Shown: piece after piece, positions 1 through 8,327 of the stretch
Numbering within the stretch: the stretch's first letter is position 1
How the letters are laid out: every line of letters begins with the position of its first letter
Assembly: GCA_964342585.1 (NCBI GenBank)
Contig: CAYFHK010000024.1
Location: 1 to 30,265 of the forward strand
DNA from: Parvularcula sp964342585
Lineage (GTDB): Bacteria > Pseudomonadota > Alphaproteobacteria > Caulobacterales > Parvularculaceae
Reading direction: 5' to 3'
DNA: 30,265 nt
The notes under the pieces: model-generated
What the model saw: only the letters and a program-made list of their open reading frames with translations
Database searches by the model: none
What the model was told of the DNA's origin: nothing
Made by a program: the position numbers and the translations under genes

Positions 1-353
1 GGCACATTCGAAATAATGATGGGTTCACGGAAGACGACGCCGCCCAAAATATTGCGGATCGTGCCGTTCGGGCTCTTCCACATTTGCTTCAGCCCGAATT
101 CTTCGACCCGCGCTTCGTCTGGCGTGATTGTCGCGCACTTCACGCCGACGCCATATTCCTTGATCGCGTTCGCTGCATCCACGGTGATTTGGTCATCCGT
201 CCGGTCACGCTCTTCGATCCCCAGGTCATAATAATGGAGATCGATGTCGAGATAGGGGTGGATCAGCTTGTCTTTGATCAGTTGCCAAATAATCCGTGTC
301 ATCTCATCCCCGTCCAGCTCGACAACGGGGTTGGCAACCTTGATCTTATCCAT
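1..353 (-). CDS. icd: NADP-dependent isocitrate dehydrogenase, N-terminal part (cut by window edge)
   Basis: Reading the minus strand from the ATG at 353 gives about 117 residues beginning MDKIKVANPVVELDGDEMTR and containing KCATITPDEARVEEF and SPNGTIRNILGGVVFREPI. These are hallmarks of the eukaryotic/alphaproteobacterial dimeric NADP-isocitrate dehydrogenase, which oxidises isocitrate to 2-oxoglutarate and CO2 in the citric acid cycle in the cytoplasm. The substrate-binding SPNGTIRN segment is intact. An AAGGA ribosome site lies about 8 bases before the ATG. The C-terminal two thirds lie beyond base 1. The gene is divergent from rlpA, sharing a 193-base gap. The identity follows from sequence signatures that I recognise; no search was run. 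Confidence 0.95.
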   Translation of the reverse strand, partial: MDKIKVANPVVELDGDEMTRIIWQLIKDKLIHPYLDIDLHYYDLGIEERDRTDDQITVDAANAIKEYGVGVKCATITPDEARVEEFGLKQMWKSPNGTIRNILGGVVFREPIIISNV

Positions 354-467
354 GAGGGGATCCTTCCGGCTTAACGGCAAATTCGATTAATCAGCGGGCT
401 ATACCACCCACACGGGGCGGGGCAAGGGAGCCGCGCAACCATGCGGCACGATGCGTAATCGCAACAT

Positions 468-483
468 TTAACTGGGGTTTAAC
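468..483. promoter_or_regulatory. CtrA-type box (TTAA-N7-TTAAC)
   Basis: TTAA at 468-471 and TTAAC at 479-483 are separated by exactly 7 bases, the classic arrangement bound by the cell-cycle regulator CtrA in Alphaproteobacteria. It sits about 65 bases before the GTG of rlpA and about 115 before icd on the other strand, so it could act on either. Seen: spacing and half sites. Inferred: that CtrA binds here. Confidence 0.5.
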
Positions 484-546
484 AGACAATTGGGCAACCA
501 TAACGCTGTTACGTGTTTGCGCGCGATGAAAAAGGACTGAAGACCG

Positions 547-1446
547 GTGCTGCCACTACCCAAAGTGATCACAAAAATTGCAATTTTTGCGAGCCTTTTT
601 CTTATGGCGGCCTGTGCGACAGCGCCGTCGCCGCGCCAAGCTAGCCCTAACCCCCATTATAAAGTCGGCACGCCCTATGTGGTTGCCGGAAAGCGCTATT
701 TTCCGCGCGAAGACCCGTCCTACCGGGAAACTGGCATCGCCTCTTGGTATGGGCCAAATTTTCACGGAAAGCTCACCGCGAATGGCGAGCTGTTCGACAT
801 GGAGCGACTGACGGCAGCGCATAAAACGCTGCCACTACCGTCTCTCGCCCGGGTCACCAACCTGGAGAATGGTCGCTCAACCCTCGTGCGGATCAATGAT
901 CGCGGTCCCTTCGCAGGTGATCGAATCATTGACCTGTCGAAAGCGGCGGCGGAGCGGCTAGGCACGAAAGACAAAGGTCTGGCTCAGGTAGAGGTTACCT
1001 ATTTGGGCCGCGCTTCGCTTGATGATGCGATCGTCGCCTTGGGCCAGCGGGAAAATATTGCGCTGATGGTGCCGCCGGAAAGCACCGCCGTGCCATCGCC
1101 GCCACGCCTTGTCAGCACCCCGCCGCAGGTGCAGGCGATTCGGGTTTCGCAACCCGCCGCGCCGGTGACGCCAATCCCGGCCGTACTGGAAAAGGGTGAG
1201 GGCAAAGAGGCTTATTACGTCCAGCTCGGCACGTTTTCTCATATCGACGGCGCGGTCGAAGCGCTTTCGCACTTCCACCCAGCAATTCCGCGATCCATCC
1301 GCCACGTCGAATTTGGCCAAACGAAGCACCACCAGGCGCGACTGGGGCCCTACACTTATGAGTTTGCGGCCCGCGAGGCACAGCGCGTCGCACTCGATGA
1401 AGGCTTTTCCGATGCTTTTGTTGTGAGGCGCCGCGCAGCCGAGTAA
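547..1446 (+). CDS. rlpA: RlpA-family septal ring lipoprotein with SPOR domain
   Basis: A 299-residue lipoprotein. An N-terminal hydrophobic stretch ends in a lipobox-like MAAC with Cys23, so the mature protein should be lipid-anchored. Residues ~61-153 form the double-psi beta-barrel of RlpA (GIASWYGPNFHGKLTANGE, then H92 and the NDRGPF segment with D118). In some bacteria this domain is a lytic transglycosylase acting on denuded glycan strands. A Pro-rich linker (~170-215) leads to a C-terminal SPOR domain (~220-296, starting EAYYVQLGTF) that binds denuded septal peptidoglycan. The start is a GTG with AAGGA 10 bases upstream; no closer ATG precedes the signal peptide. It is first in a packed operon and lies 12 bases before the carboxypeptidase gene, consistent with joint roles in septal wall remodelling. 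Whether this copy is enzymatic cannot be decided from sequence alone. Confidence 0.9.
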   Translation: MLPLPKVITKIAIFASLFLMAACATAPSPRQASPNPHYKVGTPYVVAGKRYFPREDPSYRETGIASWYGPNFHGKLTANGELFDMERLTAAHKTLPLPSLARVTNLENGRSTLVRINDRGPFAGDRIIDLSKAAAERLGTKDKGLAQVEVTYLGRASLDDAIVALGQRENIALMVPPESTAVPSPPRLVSTPPQVQAIRVSQPAAPVTPIPAVLEKGEGKEAYYVQLGTFSHIDGAVEALSHFHPAIPRSIRHVEFGQTKHHQARLGPYTYEFAAREAQRVALDEGFSDAFVVRRRAAE

Positions 1447-1458
1447 ACTGTCGGTCTC

Positions 1459-2652
1459 ATGGGCCCGACATCTCCAAATTCGCTTTCGAAGATCTTTCGC
1501 CTTGCGCTTTTATGCGCCGTGGTGGCGGGACTGTCGTCGCTCCTGGCGCCTTCGGCCAACGCTTCCAGCCGGTACGTTTCCACCAAGGCGCCTTATGCGG
1601 TCATTATGGATGCCGAGAGCGGCGACATCCTTTTTGAAAAAGAAGCGCGTGTGCCGATCCCGCCGGCGTCGATGAGTAAACTCATGACAGCCGCCGTGGT
1701 CCTCGATCTCATCCAGAAAGGGGAGATTGGGCCGGATACGCTTTTTGCTGTTTCCGAAAAGGCTTGGCGCACGGGCGGCTCGAAGATGTTTGTTCTCGTG
1801 GACACGCAAATCCGCGTGGAAGACTTGCTGAAGGGGCTCATCGTCCAGTCCGGGAATGATGCTGCGGTCGTTTTGGCCGAGAATATCGCCGGCTCGGAGG
1901 AAGCCTTCGCACGCTTGATGACACAGCGGGCCCGCGAATGGGGTCTTCAGCATTCCCGCTTCTCAAACCCTTCAGGCCAAACCGACGAAGGCCAGCGGAT
2001 GAGCGCCATCGATCTCGCACGTCTGGCACGGCGGATATGGACGCAATTTCCCGATTATCGCTACATCTTCGGTATGAAGACGTTCACCTGGTCCGACATT
2101 GAACAGCGCAACCGAAACCCGCTGCTGGACAGCTTTAACGGCGCCGACGGTATGAAAACTGGGCATACGGAAGAAGCAGGCTGGAGCATTGTCGGCACCG
2201 CTGAACGCGAGGGACGTCGGTTCTTCATTGTTGCCGCTGGCTTGTCGACACAGCAATCTCGGGCAGATGAAGCGGACCGCCTGATGCGCATCGCGTTTGA
2301 AGACTTTGCCACGCGCACGTTCTTTGAAGCGGGCGAGGTGGTCGCCGAGGCCGAAGTCTTCGGCGGGCAAAAAGACGTCGTCCCGCTCCGCATCGATGCC
2401 CCGCTGCGCTTCACCCGTCACCGTCGTGTGCTCGATCAAGCTGACGCCAAGGTCATCTATACCGGGCCGCTGACCGCACCGGTTCGGAAGGGAGAGCAGG
2501 TCGCGATTCTCGAAGTGTCACTGCCTGACGAGCCAACACGCGAATACCCGCTCTACGTCGCAGAGACAGTGCGCGGCTTGAGCCCAACAGCGAAAATCGG
2601 CCTTGGCGTCAGAGTGCTGTTCACGCCGCCGGAGACCGCGGCGCGACCGTGA
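1459..2652 (+). CDS. D-alanyl-D-alanine carboxypeptidase (PBP5/6, DacA/DacF family)
   Basis: A 397-residue serine-type D,D-carboxypeptidase that trims the terminal D-Ala from peptidoglycan pentapeptides in the periplasm. An N-terminal export signal (~11-35) is followed by the S11 peptidase domain with all three penicillin-binding motifs: S71-x-x-K74 (SMSK), S131-G132-N133, and K233-T234-G235. The C-terminal ~110 residues match the beta-rich PBP5 C-terminal domain in position; I do not see a clear amphipathic membrane anchor at the very end. The length is normal for the family. It starts 12 bases after rlpA and its stop overlaps the GTG of tmk by 4 bases, so the three are probably co-transcribed. 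The function is firmly supported; the exact paralogue name is not. Confidence 0.93.
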   Translation: MGPTSPNSLSKIFRLALLCAVVAGLSSLLAPSANASSRYVSTKAPYAVIMDAESGDILFEKEARVPIPPASMSKLMTAAVVLDLIQKGEIGPDTLFAVSEKAWRTGGSKMFVLVDTQIRVEDLLKGLIVQSGNDAAVVLAENIAGSEEAFARLMTQRAREWGLQHSRFSNPSGQTDEGQRMSAIDLARLARRIWTQFPDYRYIFGMKTFTWSDIEQRNRNPLLDSFNGADGMKTGHTEEAGWSIVGTAEREGRRFFIVAAGLSTQQSRADEADRLMRIAFEDFATRTFFEAGEVVAEAEVFGGQKDVVPLRIDAPLRFTRHRRVLDQADAKVIYTGPLTAPVRKGEQVAILEVSLPDEPTREYPLYVAETVRGLSPTAKIGLGVRVLFTPPETAARP

Positions 2653-3272
2653 CCGGCACGTTCATCACCTTCGAAGGCCCTGAAGGGGCGGGCAAGACGA
2701 CCCAGCTGGCGCGCCTTGCTGAACGATTGCGCGCAATCGGCCGGGAGGTCGTCGAGACACGAGAACCGGGCGGCACCAAAGGCGGGGAGGCGGTTCGTGC
2801 AGCCTTGATCGCGACAGACGCCTCATGGTCACCCGTGGCAGAAGCGTTGTTGATGAACGCCGCAAGAGACGCCCACCTGCGGGACGTTATCGCGCCCGCG
2901 TTAGAGAGAGGGGCGGTCGTCCTTTGTGATCGGTTTTCCGATTCGACCCGGGCCTATCAAGGCGGCGGCAGCGATGTGGATCCGGATTTCCTGCTGCATC
3001 TGGAAGACGCCGTGGTCACGCGCCGACCTGACGTCACTTTGATTTTCGATCTCCCGGTAGAGGAGGGGCTGTCGCGCGCCATGGCGCGGGGCGCGGCAGA
3101 TCGTTTTGAACAGAAAGGTCCCGCCTATCACGCACGCGTGGCTGAGGCCTTCCGAGATATCGCCAAGAGCGCGCCTCACTATGCGCTGGTCGATGCATCG
3201 GGATCGATGGACGTTGTGGAAGCGCGGATCGTTGACCATCTGCGGGATCACCTGCCAGGTCTCAAGCTATGA
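2649..3272 (+). CDS. tmk: Thymidylate (dTMP) kinase
   Basis: A 207-residue kinase that phosphorylates dTMP to dTDP in the cytoplasm, an essential step in dTTP supply. The P-loop GPEGAGKTTQ spans residues 10-19, and the D94-R95 pair with FSDSTRAYQGGG is the dTMP-binding DR motif plus lid region; AADRFE further on fits the LID. Length is typical. It starts at GTG inside the stop region of the carboxypeptidase gene (GTGA, 4-base overlap) and ends in an ATGA overlap with holB, so translation is probably coupled. The tmk-holB-tatD order is widely conserved in Proteobacteria. Confidence 0.96.
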   Translation: MTGTFITFEGPEGAGKTTQLARLAERLRAIGREVVETREPGGTKGGEAVRAALIATDASWSPVAEALLMNAARDAHLRDVIAPALERGAVVLCDRFSDSTRAYQGGGSDVDPDFLLHLEDAVVTRRPDVTLIFDLPVEEGLSRAMARGAADRFEQKGPAYHARVAEAFRDIAKSAPHYALVDASGSMDVVEARIVDHLRDHLPGLKL

Positions 3273-4273
3273 CCCCGCCGCTCTTAGTCCATGAAACCGT
3301 CCGCGAGCGAATTGATCGAGCGATGGCGGCAGAGGCCCTAAGCGGTGGGTGGCTGATCACCGGCCCGCCGCAGATCGGTAAGCGACGGCTCGCTGATGCG
3401 ATCGCAGCGGCTGTTTTGTCCCCTGGCGAAACTGCGCTCGCATCGCCTGATGCCAACACCGAAAAACTGATCGGCCATGGGGCGCATCCGGATTATTTTG
3501 TCCTCTCGCGACAGCCGCACCCCACGAGCGGGGGGCTGAAGCGCGAAATTGTCATCGACGATGTTCGCGGCATCTCCAATCGTCTGCACCAGACTTCGAG
3601 CACGGGACGTCGCGTACTGATCGTCGATTTGGCCGATGACCTCAATCGCGCAGCGGCCAACGGCTTGCTTAAAACGCTCGAAGAGCCACCGGCGAATACG
3701 CTGATGCTTCTTCTATCCGCGGCGCCAGGTCGCCTTCTACCGACGATCAAATCTCGGTGCCGGAAACTGTCGATGTTTCCAATGCCGCAGGACGCGGTCG
3801 AACGCTGGCTCGAAACCACTTGCAGCGTCGGTCGCGACCAAGCCCGTTCGCTCGCCAGCACAGCAGGCGGCAGGCCGGGCCGGGCGATCAGCCTGGCCGG
3901 GGAGGAGGGCGCGGCGGCGCAAAGCTGGGTCGACACTTTCCTCAGCGCGGCGGCAGGTGACGGTGACCTTCTCGGCACAGCGAAAGCCATCGGAGAACGC
4001 GGCGGCGAGGAAATTTGGGAGGAGGCGCGCCCGCTTCTGTTGGCGCAGTTCCAGAAAACACTCAGCGCCGTGGCGACCGGCGATGATGATGACACGATCA
4101 ACCCAAGGCTCGCACGACTAGATGTGGGCACGCTCATCGAGCTCAACGATTCGGCAGCCCGCCTGGTCGCGCGCGGAACAGCCCTCAACGCCGACCGAAC
4201 TCAGATTGTCCTCAACATCGGGATGACAATTTCAGATATGCTGAAAAGGAGGCCGCACCATGCTGGTCGATAG
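3269..4273 (+). CDS. holB: DNA polymerase III subunit delta-prime
   Basis: A 334-residue clamp-loader subunit that helps place the beta sliding clamp on primed DNA. The N-terminal AAA+ region has a Walker A-like GPPQIGKR (K38), followed by the conserved stretch DDVRGI, then LLKTLEEPPANTLMLLLSAAPGRLLPTIKSRC containing the SRC motif characteristic of clamp-loader subunits. In this region the protein aligns well in position with HolB. The C-terminal half is less conserved, as usual. It overlaps tmk by 4 bases and the TatD-family gene by 14 bases. Nothing broken is visible. Confidence 0.93.
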   Translation: MTPPLLVHETVRERIDRAMAAEALSGGWLITGPPQIGKRRLADAIAAAVLSPGETALASPDANTEKLIGHGAHPDYFVLSRQPHPTSGGLKREIVIDDVRGISNRLHQTSSTGRRVLIVDLADDLNRAAANGLLKTLEEPPANTLMLLLSAAPGRLLPTIKSRCRKLSMFPMPQDAVERWLETTCSVGRDQARSLASTAGGRPGRAISLAGEEGAAAQSWVDTFLSAAAGDGDLLGTAKAIGERGGEEIWEEARPLLLAQFQKTLSAVATGDDDDTINPRLARLDVGTLIELNDSAARLVARGTALNADRTQIVLNIGMTISDMLKRRPHHAGR

Positions 4274-5102
4274 CCATGTAAACCTCCACGGTGATCTGTA
4301 TAAAGACGACCTCGATGAAGTGCTCGCGCGGGCAGAGGCGGCGGGCGTTGCGACCATGCTCGTAATCTCAGATCAGTTGTCGTCAACGGACGCCATCAAA
4401 AAGGTGGTCAGCGCGCATCCGCATTTCAGCCGTTCTGTGGGCGTTCATCCTCACCATGCTAAAGACTATCAGGATTTGACCGCCGCAAGACTCATTGAGC
4501 TGGCACAAGAGGATGATGTCGTCGGCATTGGCGAGTGTGGCCTCGATTTTCACTACGAATACTCTGACCGCGCGTTTCAGCTTCCCGTTTTTCGTGCCCA
4601 TATTGATGCAGCACGCGAAACGGGCTTGCCCTTGATCATCCATTGTCGTGATGCCGACAATCAGATGGCTGAGGTTCTGGAGGAGGCCTATGAAGAGGGG
4701 CCGTTCACGCCGCTGCTGCATTGCTATACTGGTGGACTCGAGCTCGCCGAACGCGCCGTTGCCCTTGGCGGCTACGTCGCGTTCTCCGGCATCATCACTT
4801 TCAAAAAAGCCGAGGACGTTCGCGCCGTTGCAAAGGCATTGCCGTTGGACCGGCTAATCGTTGAAACCGATTGTCCCTACCTGGCACCGGTGCCGAATCG
4901 CGGTCGCAGGAATGAACCCGCCTATCTTCCGCACGTGGCGGAAAAACTCGCCGAGATCAAAGGCGTGGGCGCAGAGGAGGTGGCGCGGGCAACCACAGAC
5001 GCGTATTTTCGCCTCTTCCCCAAGGCAAAAGACCGCATGCGCGCCGCGGGCCTTGCTGTTCCAAGCGCGAGGGTTGAGGATACGCGTGAGGAGATCAACT
5101 AG
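4260..5102 (+). CDS. ycfH: TatD/YcfH-family metal-dependent hydrolase (DNase)
   Basis: A 280-residue TIM-barrel hydrolase of the TatD family, which includes metal-dependent DNases; YcfH occupies the same place after holB in E. coli. Metal-site signatures are GIGECGLDFHYE, PLIIHCRDAD, LLHCYTGG and ETDCPYLAPVPNRG. The usual first DSHCHLD motif reads DSHVNLHGD here, so the second His of the HxH pair is Asn. I believe this occurs in other alphaproteobacterial copies, but it changes a metal ligand. The ATG at 4260 lies inside holB (14-base overlap) with AAAAGGAGG just before it, a strong ribosome site. The true substrate of this subfamily is not settled. Confidence 0.92.
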   Translation: MLVDSHVNLHGDLYKDDLDEVLARAEAAGVATMLVISDQLSSTDAIKKVVSAHPHFSRSVGVHPHHAKDYQDLTAARLIELAQEDDVVGIGECGLDFHYEYSDRAFQLPVFRAHIDAARETGLPLIIHCRDADNQMAEVLEEAYEEGPFTPLLHCYTGGLELAERAVALGGYVAFSGIITFKKAEDVRAVAKALPLDRLIVETDCPYLAPVPNRGRRNEPAYLPHVAEKLAEIKGVGAEEVARATTDAYFRLFPKAKDRMRAAGLAVPSARVEDTREEIN

Positions 5103-5107
5103 TTTCG

Positions 5108-5959
5108 ATGTTGTTGCGCGCGATCATTTTGGGATGCGGTTCATCCGCCGGTGTACCGCGCATCGGGGGCCCTGATGGGGCCGGCGATTGGGGCGCGTGT
5201 GACCCGAATGAGCCGAAAAACCGTCGCTTGCGCTGCGGGATCGCTATCCAGCGCGCGCATGACACATTGGGCTGGGATGCTGATGCGCTGACCACGGTGC
5301 TAGTCGACACCTCGCCGGACCTGAAGGCGCAATTGATCAGTGCCAAGATCGCGCGAGCGGATGCGGTGATGATCACCCACGATCACGCTGACCAAACCCA
5401 CGGGATCGACGATCTGCGCGTCCTGGCGCTGCTCGATCGGCGGCGCGTGCCGGTTTATGTCGATCAAGTGCGAACCTCACCAGCATTGATGCGCCGTTTC
5501 GCTTATTGCTTCGAGTCAAACCCCGAAACGGGGTACCCAGCTATTCTCGACGCGCGGGAAATGCCCGAAGCTGGTACCTTCATCGAAATCGATGGGCCGA
5601 CCGGCTCGATTCCCGTCGCGCCCTTTTTGCAGCGCCACGGCCCCGTCGATTCACTCGGCTTCCGGTTTGGCCGCGAAGGGGGCATTGCCTATTCATCTGA
5701 CCTCAACGATCTGTTCGACGAGTCGATCGATCTGTTAACGGATGTCGATACCTATATCGTCGACGCGTTGCGATATCGTCCGCATCCGAGCCACGCCCAT
5801 ATGGATCTGGCGCTGGAATGGATTGAACGCGTGCGCGCGACCAAGGGTGTGCTGACCAATCTGCATATCGATATGGATTATGCCACGGTGCTTAATGAAA
5901 CGCCCGAGAATGTGATGCCGGCTCATGACGGCATGATCATCGAGGCCGAAGCACGCTAA
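5108..5959 (+). CDS. Metallo-beta-lactamase-fold hydrolase (PhnP / cyclic phosphodiesterase-like)
   Basis: A 283-residue MBL-fold protein. The N-terminus LGCGSSAGVPRIGG is typical of the RNase Z/PhnP-like branch, and the metal motif reads MITHDHADQTHGIDDLR, with Gln in place of the usual second-to-last ligand His of HxHxDH. Further ligands are probably in YSSDLND and VDALRYRPHPSHAHMDLALEW. Related proteins are phosphodiesterases acting on small cyclic phosphates or nucleic acid, but the substrate here is unknown. It is last in the rlpA operon, 5 bases after the TatD-family gene, a position often seen in Alphaproteobacteria. Its TAA overlaps the stop of the convergent gene by 4 bases. Confidence 0.85.
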   Translation: MLLRAIILGCGSSAGVPRIGGPDGAGDWGACDPNEPKNRRLRCGIAIQRAHDTLGWDADALTTVLVDTSPDLKAQLISAKIARADAVMITHDHADQTHGIDDLRVLALLDRRRVPVYVDQVRTSPALMRRFAYCFESNPETGYPAILDAREMPEAGTFIEIDGPTGSIPVAPFLQRHGPVDSLGFRFGREGGIAYSSDLNDLFDESIDLLTDVDTYIVDALRYRPHPSHAHMDLALEWIERVRATKGVLTNLHIDMDYATVLNETPENVMPAHDGMIIEAEAR

Positions 5960-7113
5960 CCCAGCGCCCGGCCGAGACGGTCACGAAACGTCTCATATCC
6001 AAATTCCGTCAGCATATGGATGCTTCCCTCCTCATCGCGGAGGGCAAGATTGGCGAGCGGCGTGCCGTTGAAGGTGTTCGTTTTCACGAAGCTGTAGTGC
6101 ATCTGATCGGTGAAGGCGATGCGGTCGCCTGGCTTCAGCGCCTCGGCAAAGGAATATTCTCCGATCACGTCGCCGGTCATGCATGTTTTTCCGGTCAACC
6201 GATACGTATACGGCAGCACACCCGCCTCGTCTGCGCCGATGACGCCAGGTCGGTAGGGGACCTCGAGGACATCCGGCATGTGTGTTGATGCGGAAGCATC
6301 CAAAATCGCAATCGCACCATCATTCTCGTGTAAATCAAGAACGGTGGCGTAAAGCTCGCCGGTATCGACCGCCAGACCGCCGCCGGGTTCCAAGACGACG
6401 TCAACACCGTGATCGAATCGAAATTTCTGGATCGCCGCAATCAGGGCGTCGACGTTGTAGCCTGGCTTATTAATAAAATGGCCGCCGCCAAAATTCACGG
6501 TAGAGACGTTTTTGACGTATCGACCAAGCGTTGCCGAAACGTGCTCGATCAAGCCGACCGATCCGTTATCCATCGACTCGCACAGCGCGTGCACGTGGAG
6601 AATATCGATGTCGGACCAATCGACGGTGTCGAGCATTGATGGCAGTTCGCCAAAGCGTGAGCCCGGGCTACAAGGATCATAAAGCGCGCCGCCAAGCGTC
6701 GCATTCGAGTACCCCGGATTAACGCGGAGGCCGATCTTCGCCCTGGCGGCTTTTGCCACGTGACCGAACCGTTCCAGCTGCGCCGCGCTGTTGAAATAGA
6801 TGTGCTGCGCAAACGCCGTCAGCGCTTCGACCTCGCCCTCAGCATAGGCCGGCGCGTAAGCGTGCACCTCTTTGCCGAAATGCTCAGCACCCAGACGGGC
6901 TTCAAAAAGGCCGCTGGCCGTGGTTCCGTCAAGATACTCGCGCATCATGGGAAACGCTGCCGGCAGGGCAAACGCTTTTGTTGCCAAGAGAATTTTACAT
7001 CCCGCCTCGGCTCGAATACGCGCAGCGGTCACTAGATTACGGCGCATCCGCGCCGCATCCAAGACAAAGACGGGTGTGGGAATATCCGCCGGAAGCGCGA
7101 CCGCCGTTACCAT
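5956..7113 (-). CDS. nspC: Carboxynorspermidine / carboxyspermidine decarboxylase
   Basis: A 385-residue PLP enzyme of the alanine-racemase-fold (type III) decarboxylases. It removes CO2 from carboxynorspermidine or carboxyspermidine to give the free polyamine in the cytoplasm. Lys46 in KILLATKAFALP is the likely PLP Schiff-base lysine. HVHALCESMDNGS, NFGGGHFINKPGYN and VLEPGGGLAVDTG match the family, including the glycine-rich phosphate-binding loop. It starts in a TAATG overlap with the preceding synthase gene, so the two proteins should be made together. Whether the product is spermidine or norspermidine cannot be read from sequence. Confidence 0.93.
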   Translation of the reverse strand: MVTAVALPADIPTPVFVLDAARMRRNLVTAARIRAEAGCKILLATKAFALPAAFPMMREYLDGTTASGLFEARLGAEHFGKEVHAYAPAYAEGEVEALTAFAQHIYFNSAAQLERFGHVAKAARAKIGLRVNPGYSNATLGGALYDPCSPGSRFGELPSMLDTVDWSDIDILHVHALCESMDNGSVGLIEHVSATLGRYVKNVSTVNFGGGHFINKPGYNVDALIAAIQKFRFDHGVDVVLEPGGGLAVDTGELYATVLDLHENDGAIAILDASASTHMPDVLEVPYRPGVIGADEAGVLPYTYRLTGKTCMTGDVIGEYSFAEALKPGDRIAFTDQMHYSFVKTNTFNGTPLANLALRDEEGSIHMLTEFGYETFRDRLGRALG

Positions 7114-8327
7114 TAGGTGCGTACCGCGAAGAGTTCATCCTGGTCCCCGGCGCGCACGTCGATCACGTGCCAGGGAAGGCCCCGTCTGGCCACATCGGCC
7201 AGGAAGGGTTCGGGCGGGAATTGTTCGACGTTGAAAACACCTTCTCCGGCCCACTTTTTATCGAAGAACATTTTGGCGCCAGAAACCGGCGGCACGCCGG
7301 TCGTGTAAGAGACAGCCTGTGCCTTTACCTCTTTGTACGTTTCTGCGTGATCACACACATTGTAGATCATCTTCGTCACGGTTTTGCCGTTCTTCCGGCC
7401 CCGAACAATCACGCCGATTGAGGTTTTTCCGAAGTAGTTTTCGGCCAATGAGGAGGGCGGCGGGAGCAGCTCTTTCAAGAATTCCATCGGAATGACCGGC
7501 GTGCCTTTATACATCACCGGATCAATCCGTGTCATGCCGACATTCTGGAGCACTTCAAGGTGCTTGATATAGGCTTCACCGAACGTCATCCAAAAGCGGA
7601 TTTGCTTCAGCCCGCGAATGTTTCGTACCAGGCTTTCTTCTTCTTCGTGGTAGATCAAATATGATGCGCGGGGACCGACTTCGGGATAGTCGATCATCGT
7701 TTTAATCGAGAGCGGATCGACCTCGACCCATTCGCCATTTTTCCAGTATTTGCCGCGCTGGGTGACCTCGCGCAAATTGATCTCTGGGTTAAAATTGGTG
7801 GCGAATGCCTTGCCGTGATCACCCGCATTGCAATCGACGATGTCGATCGTATCGATCTCATCAAACAACGTTTCTTGGGCGTAGGCGCAGAAGATGTTGG
7901 TGACGCCGGGATCGAAGCCGCAGCCAAGAATGGCTGTCAGCCCGGCTTCTTTGAATTTGTCATGATACGGCCACTGATACTCATAGGTGAAGCGGGCCTC
8001 GTCGCGCGGTTCGTAATTGGCCGTATCCATATAGTTCGCACCCGCTTTAAGGCAGGCATCCATGATCGGCAGATCCTGATATGGCAGCGCCATATTGATG
8101 ACGAGCCCGGGCTTCACGCGTTCGATCAGCGCAGCCGTCGCATCGACATCGTCTGCATCGATCTGGCTGATATCGATGGGCGACTTACACATGGCAGCGA
8201 CTTTCTCACAGCTCTCGAGCCGCCGAGACGCCAGGTGAATGGTGCCGAAGGTCTCACGGTCCATGGCGCATTTCTGCGCGACCACAGAGCCCGCAGCGCC
8301 GGCGCCGATAATGAGGACAGTGTTCAT
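7113..8327 (-). CDS. Carboxynorspermidine synthase (saccharopine dehydrogenase family)
   Basis: A 404-residue NAD(P)-dependent enzyme with an N-terminal Rossmann motif, GAGAAG (residues 8-13). It contains NMALPYQDLPIMDACLKAGANYMDTANYEP and ILGCGFDPGVTNIFCAYA, signatures of the Lys1-like carboxy(nor)spermidine dehydrogenases. These reductively condense aspartate semialdehyde with putrescine or diaminopropane. The downstream partner is the matching decarboxylase, so this is a complete two-gene route to a triamine that needs no S-adenosylmethionine decarboxylase. An AAAGGACG ribosome site lies about 9 bases before the ATG. The promoter should lie in 8330-8560; I see no convincing boxes. Confidence 0.92.
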   Translation of the reverse strand: MNTVLIIGAGAAGSVVAQKCAMDRETFGTIHLASRRLESCEKVAAMCKSPIDISQIDADDVDATAALIERVKPGLVINMALPYQDLPIMDACLKAGANYMDTANYEPRDEARFTYEYQWPYHDKFKEAGLTAILGCGFDPGVTNIFCAYAQETLFDEIDTIDIVDCNAGDHGKAFATNFNPEINLREVTQRGKYWKNGEWVEVDPLSIKTMIDYPEVGPRASYLIYHEEEESLVRNIRGLKQIRFWMTFGEAYIKHLEVLQNVGMTRIDPVMYKGTPVIPMEFLKELLPPPSSLAENYFGKTSIGVIVRGRKNGKTVTKMIYNVCDHAETYKEVKAQAVSYTTGVPPVSGAKMFFDKKWAGEGVFNVEQFPPEPFLADVARRGLPWHVIDVRAGDQDELFAVRT

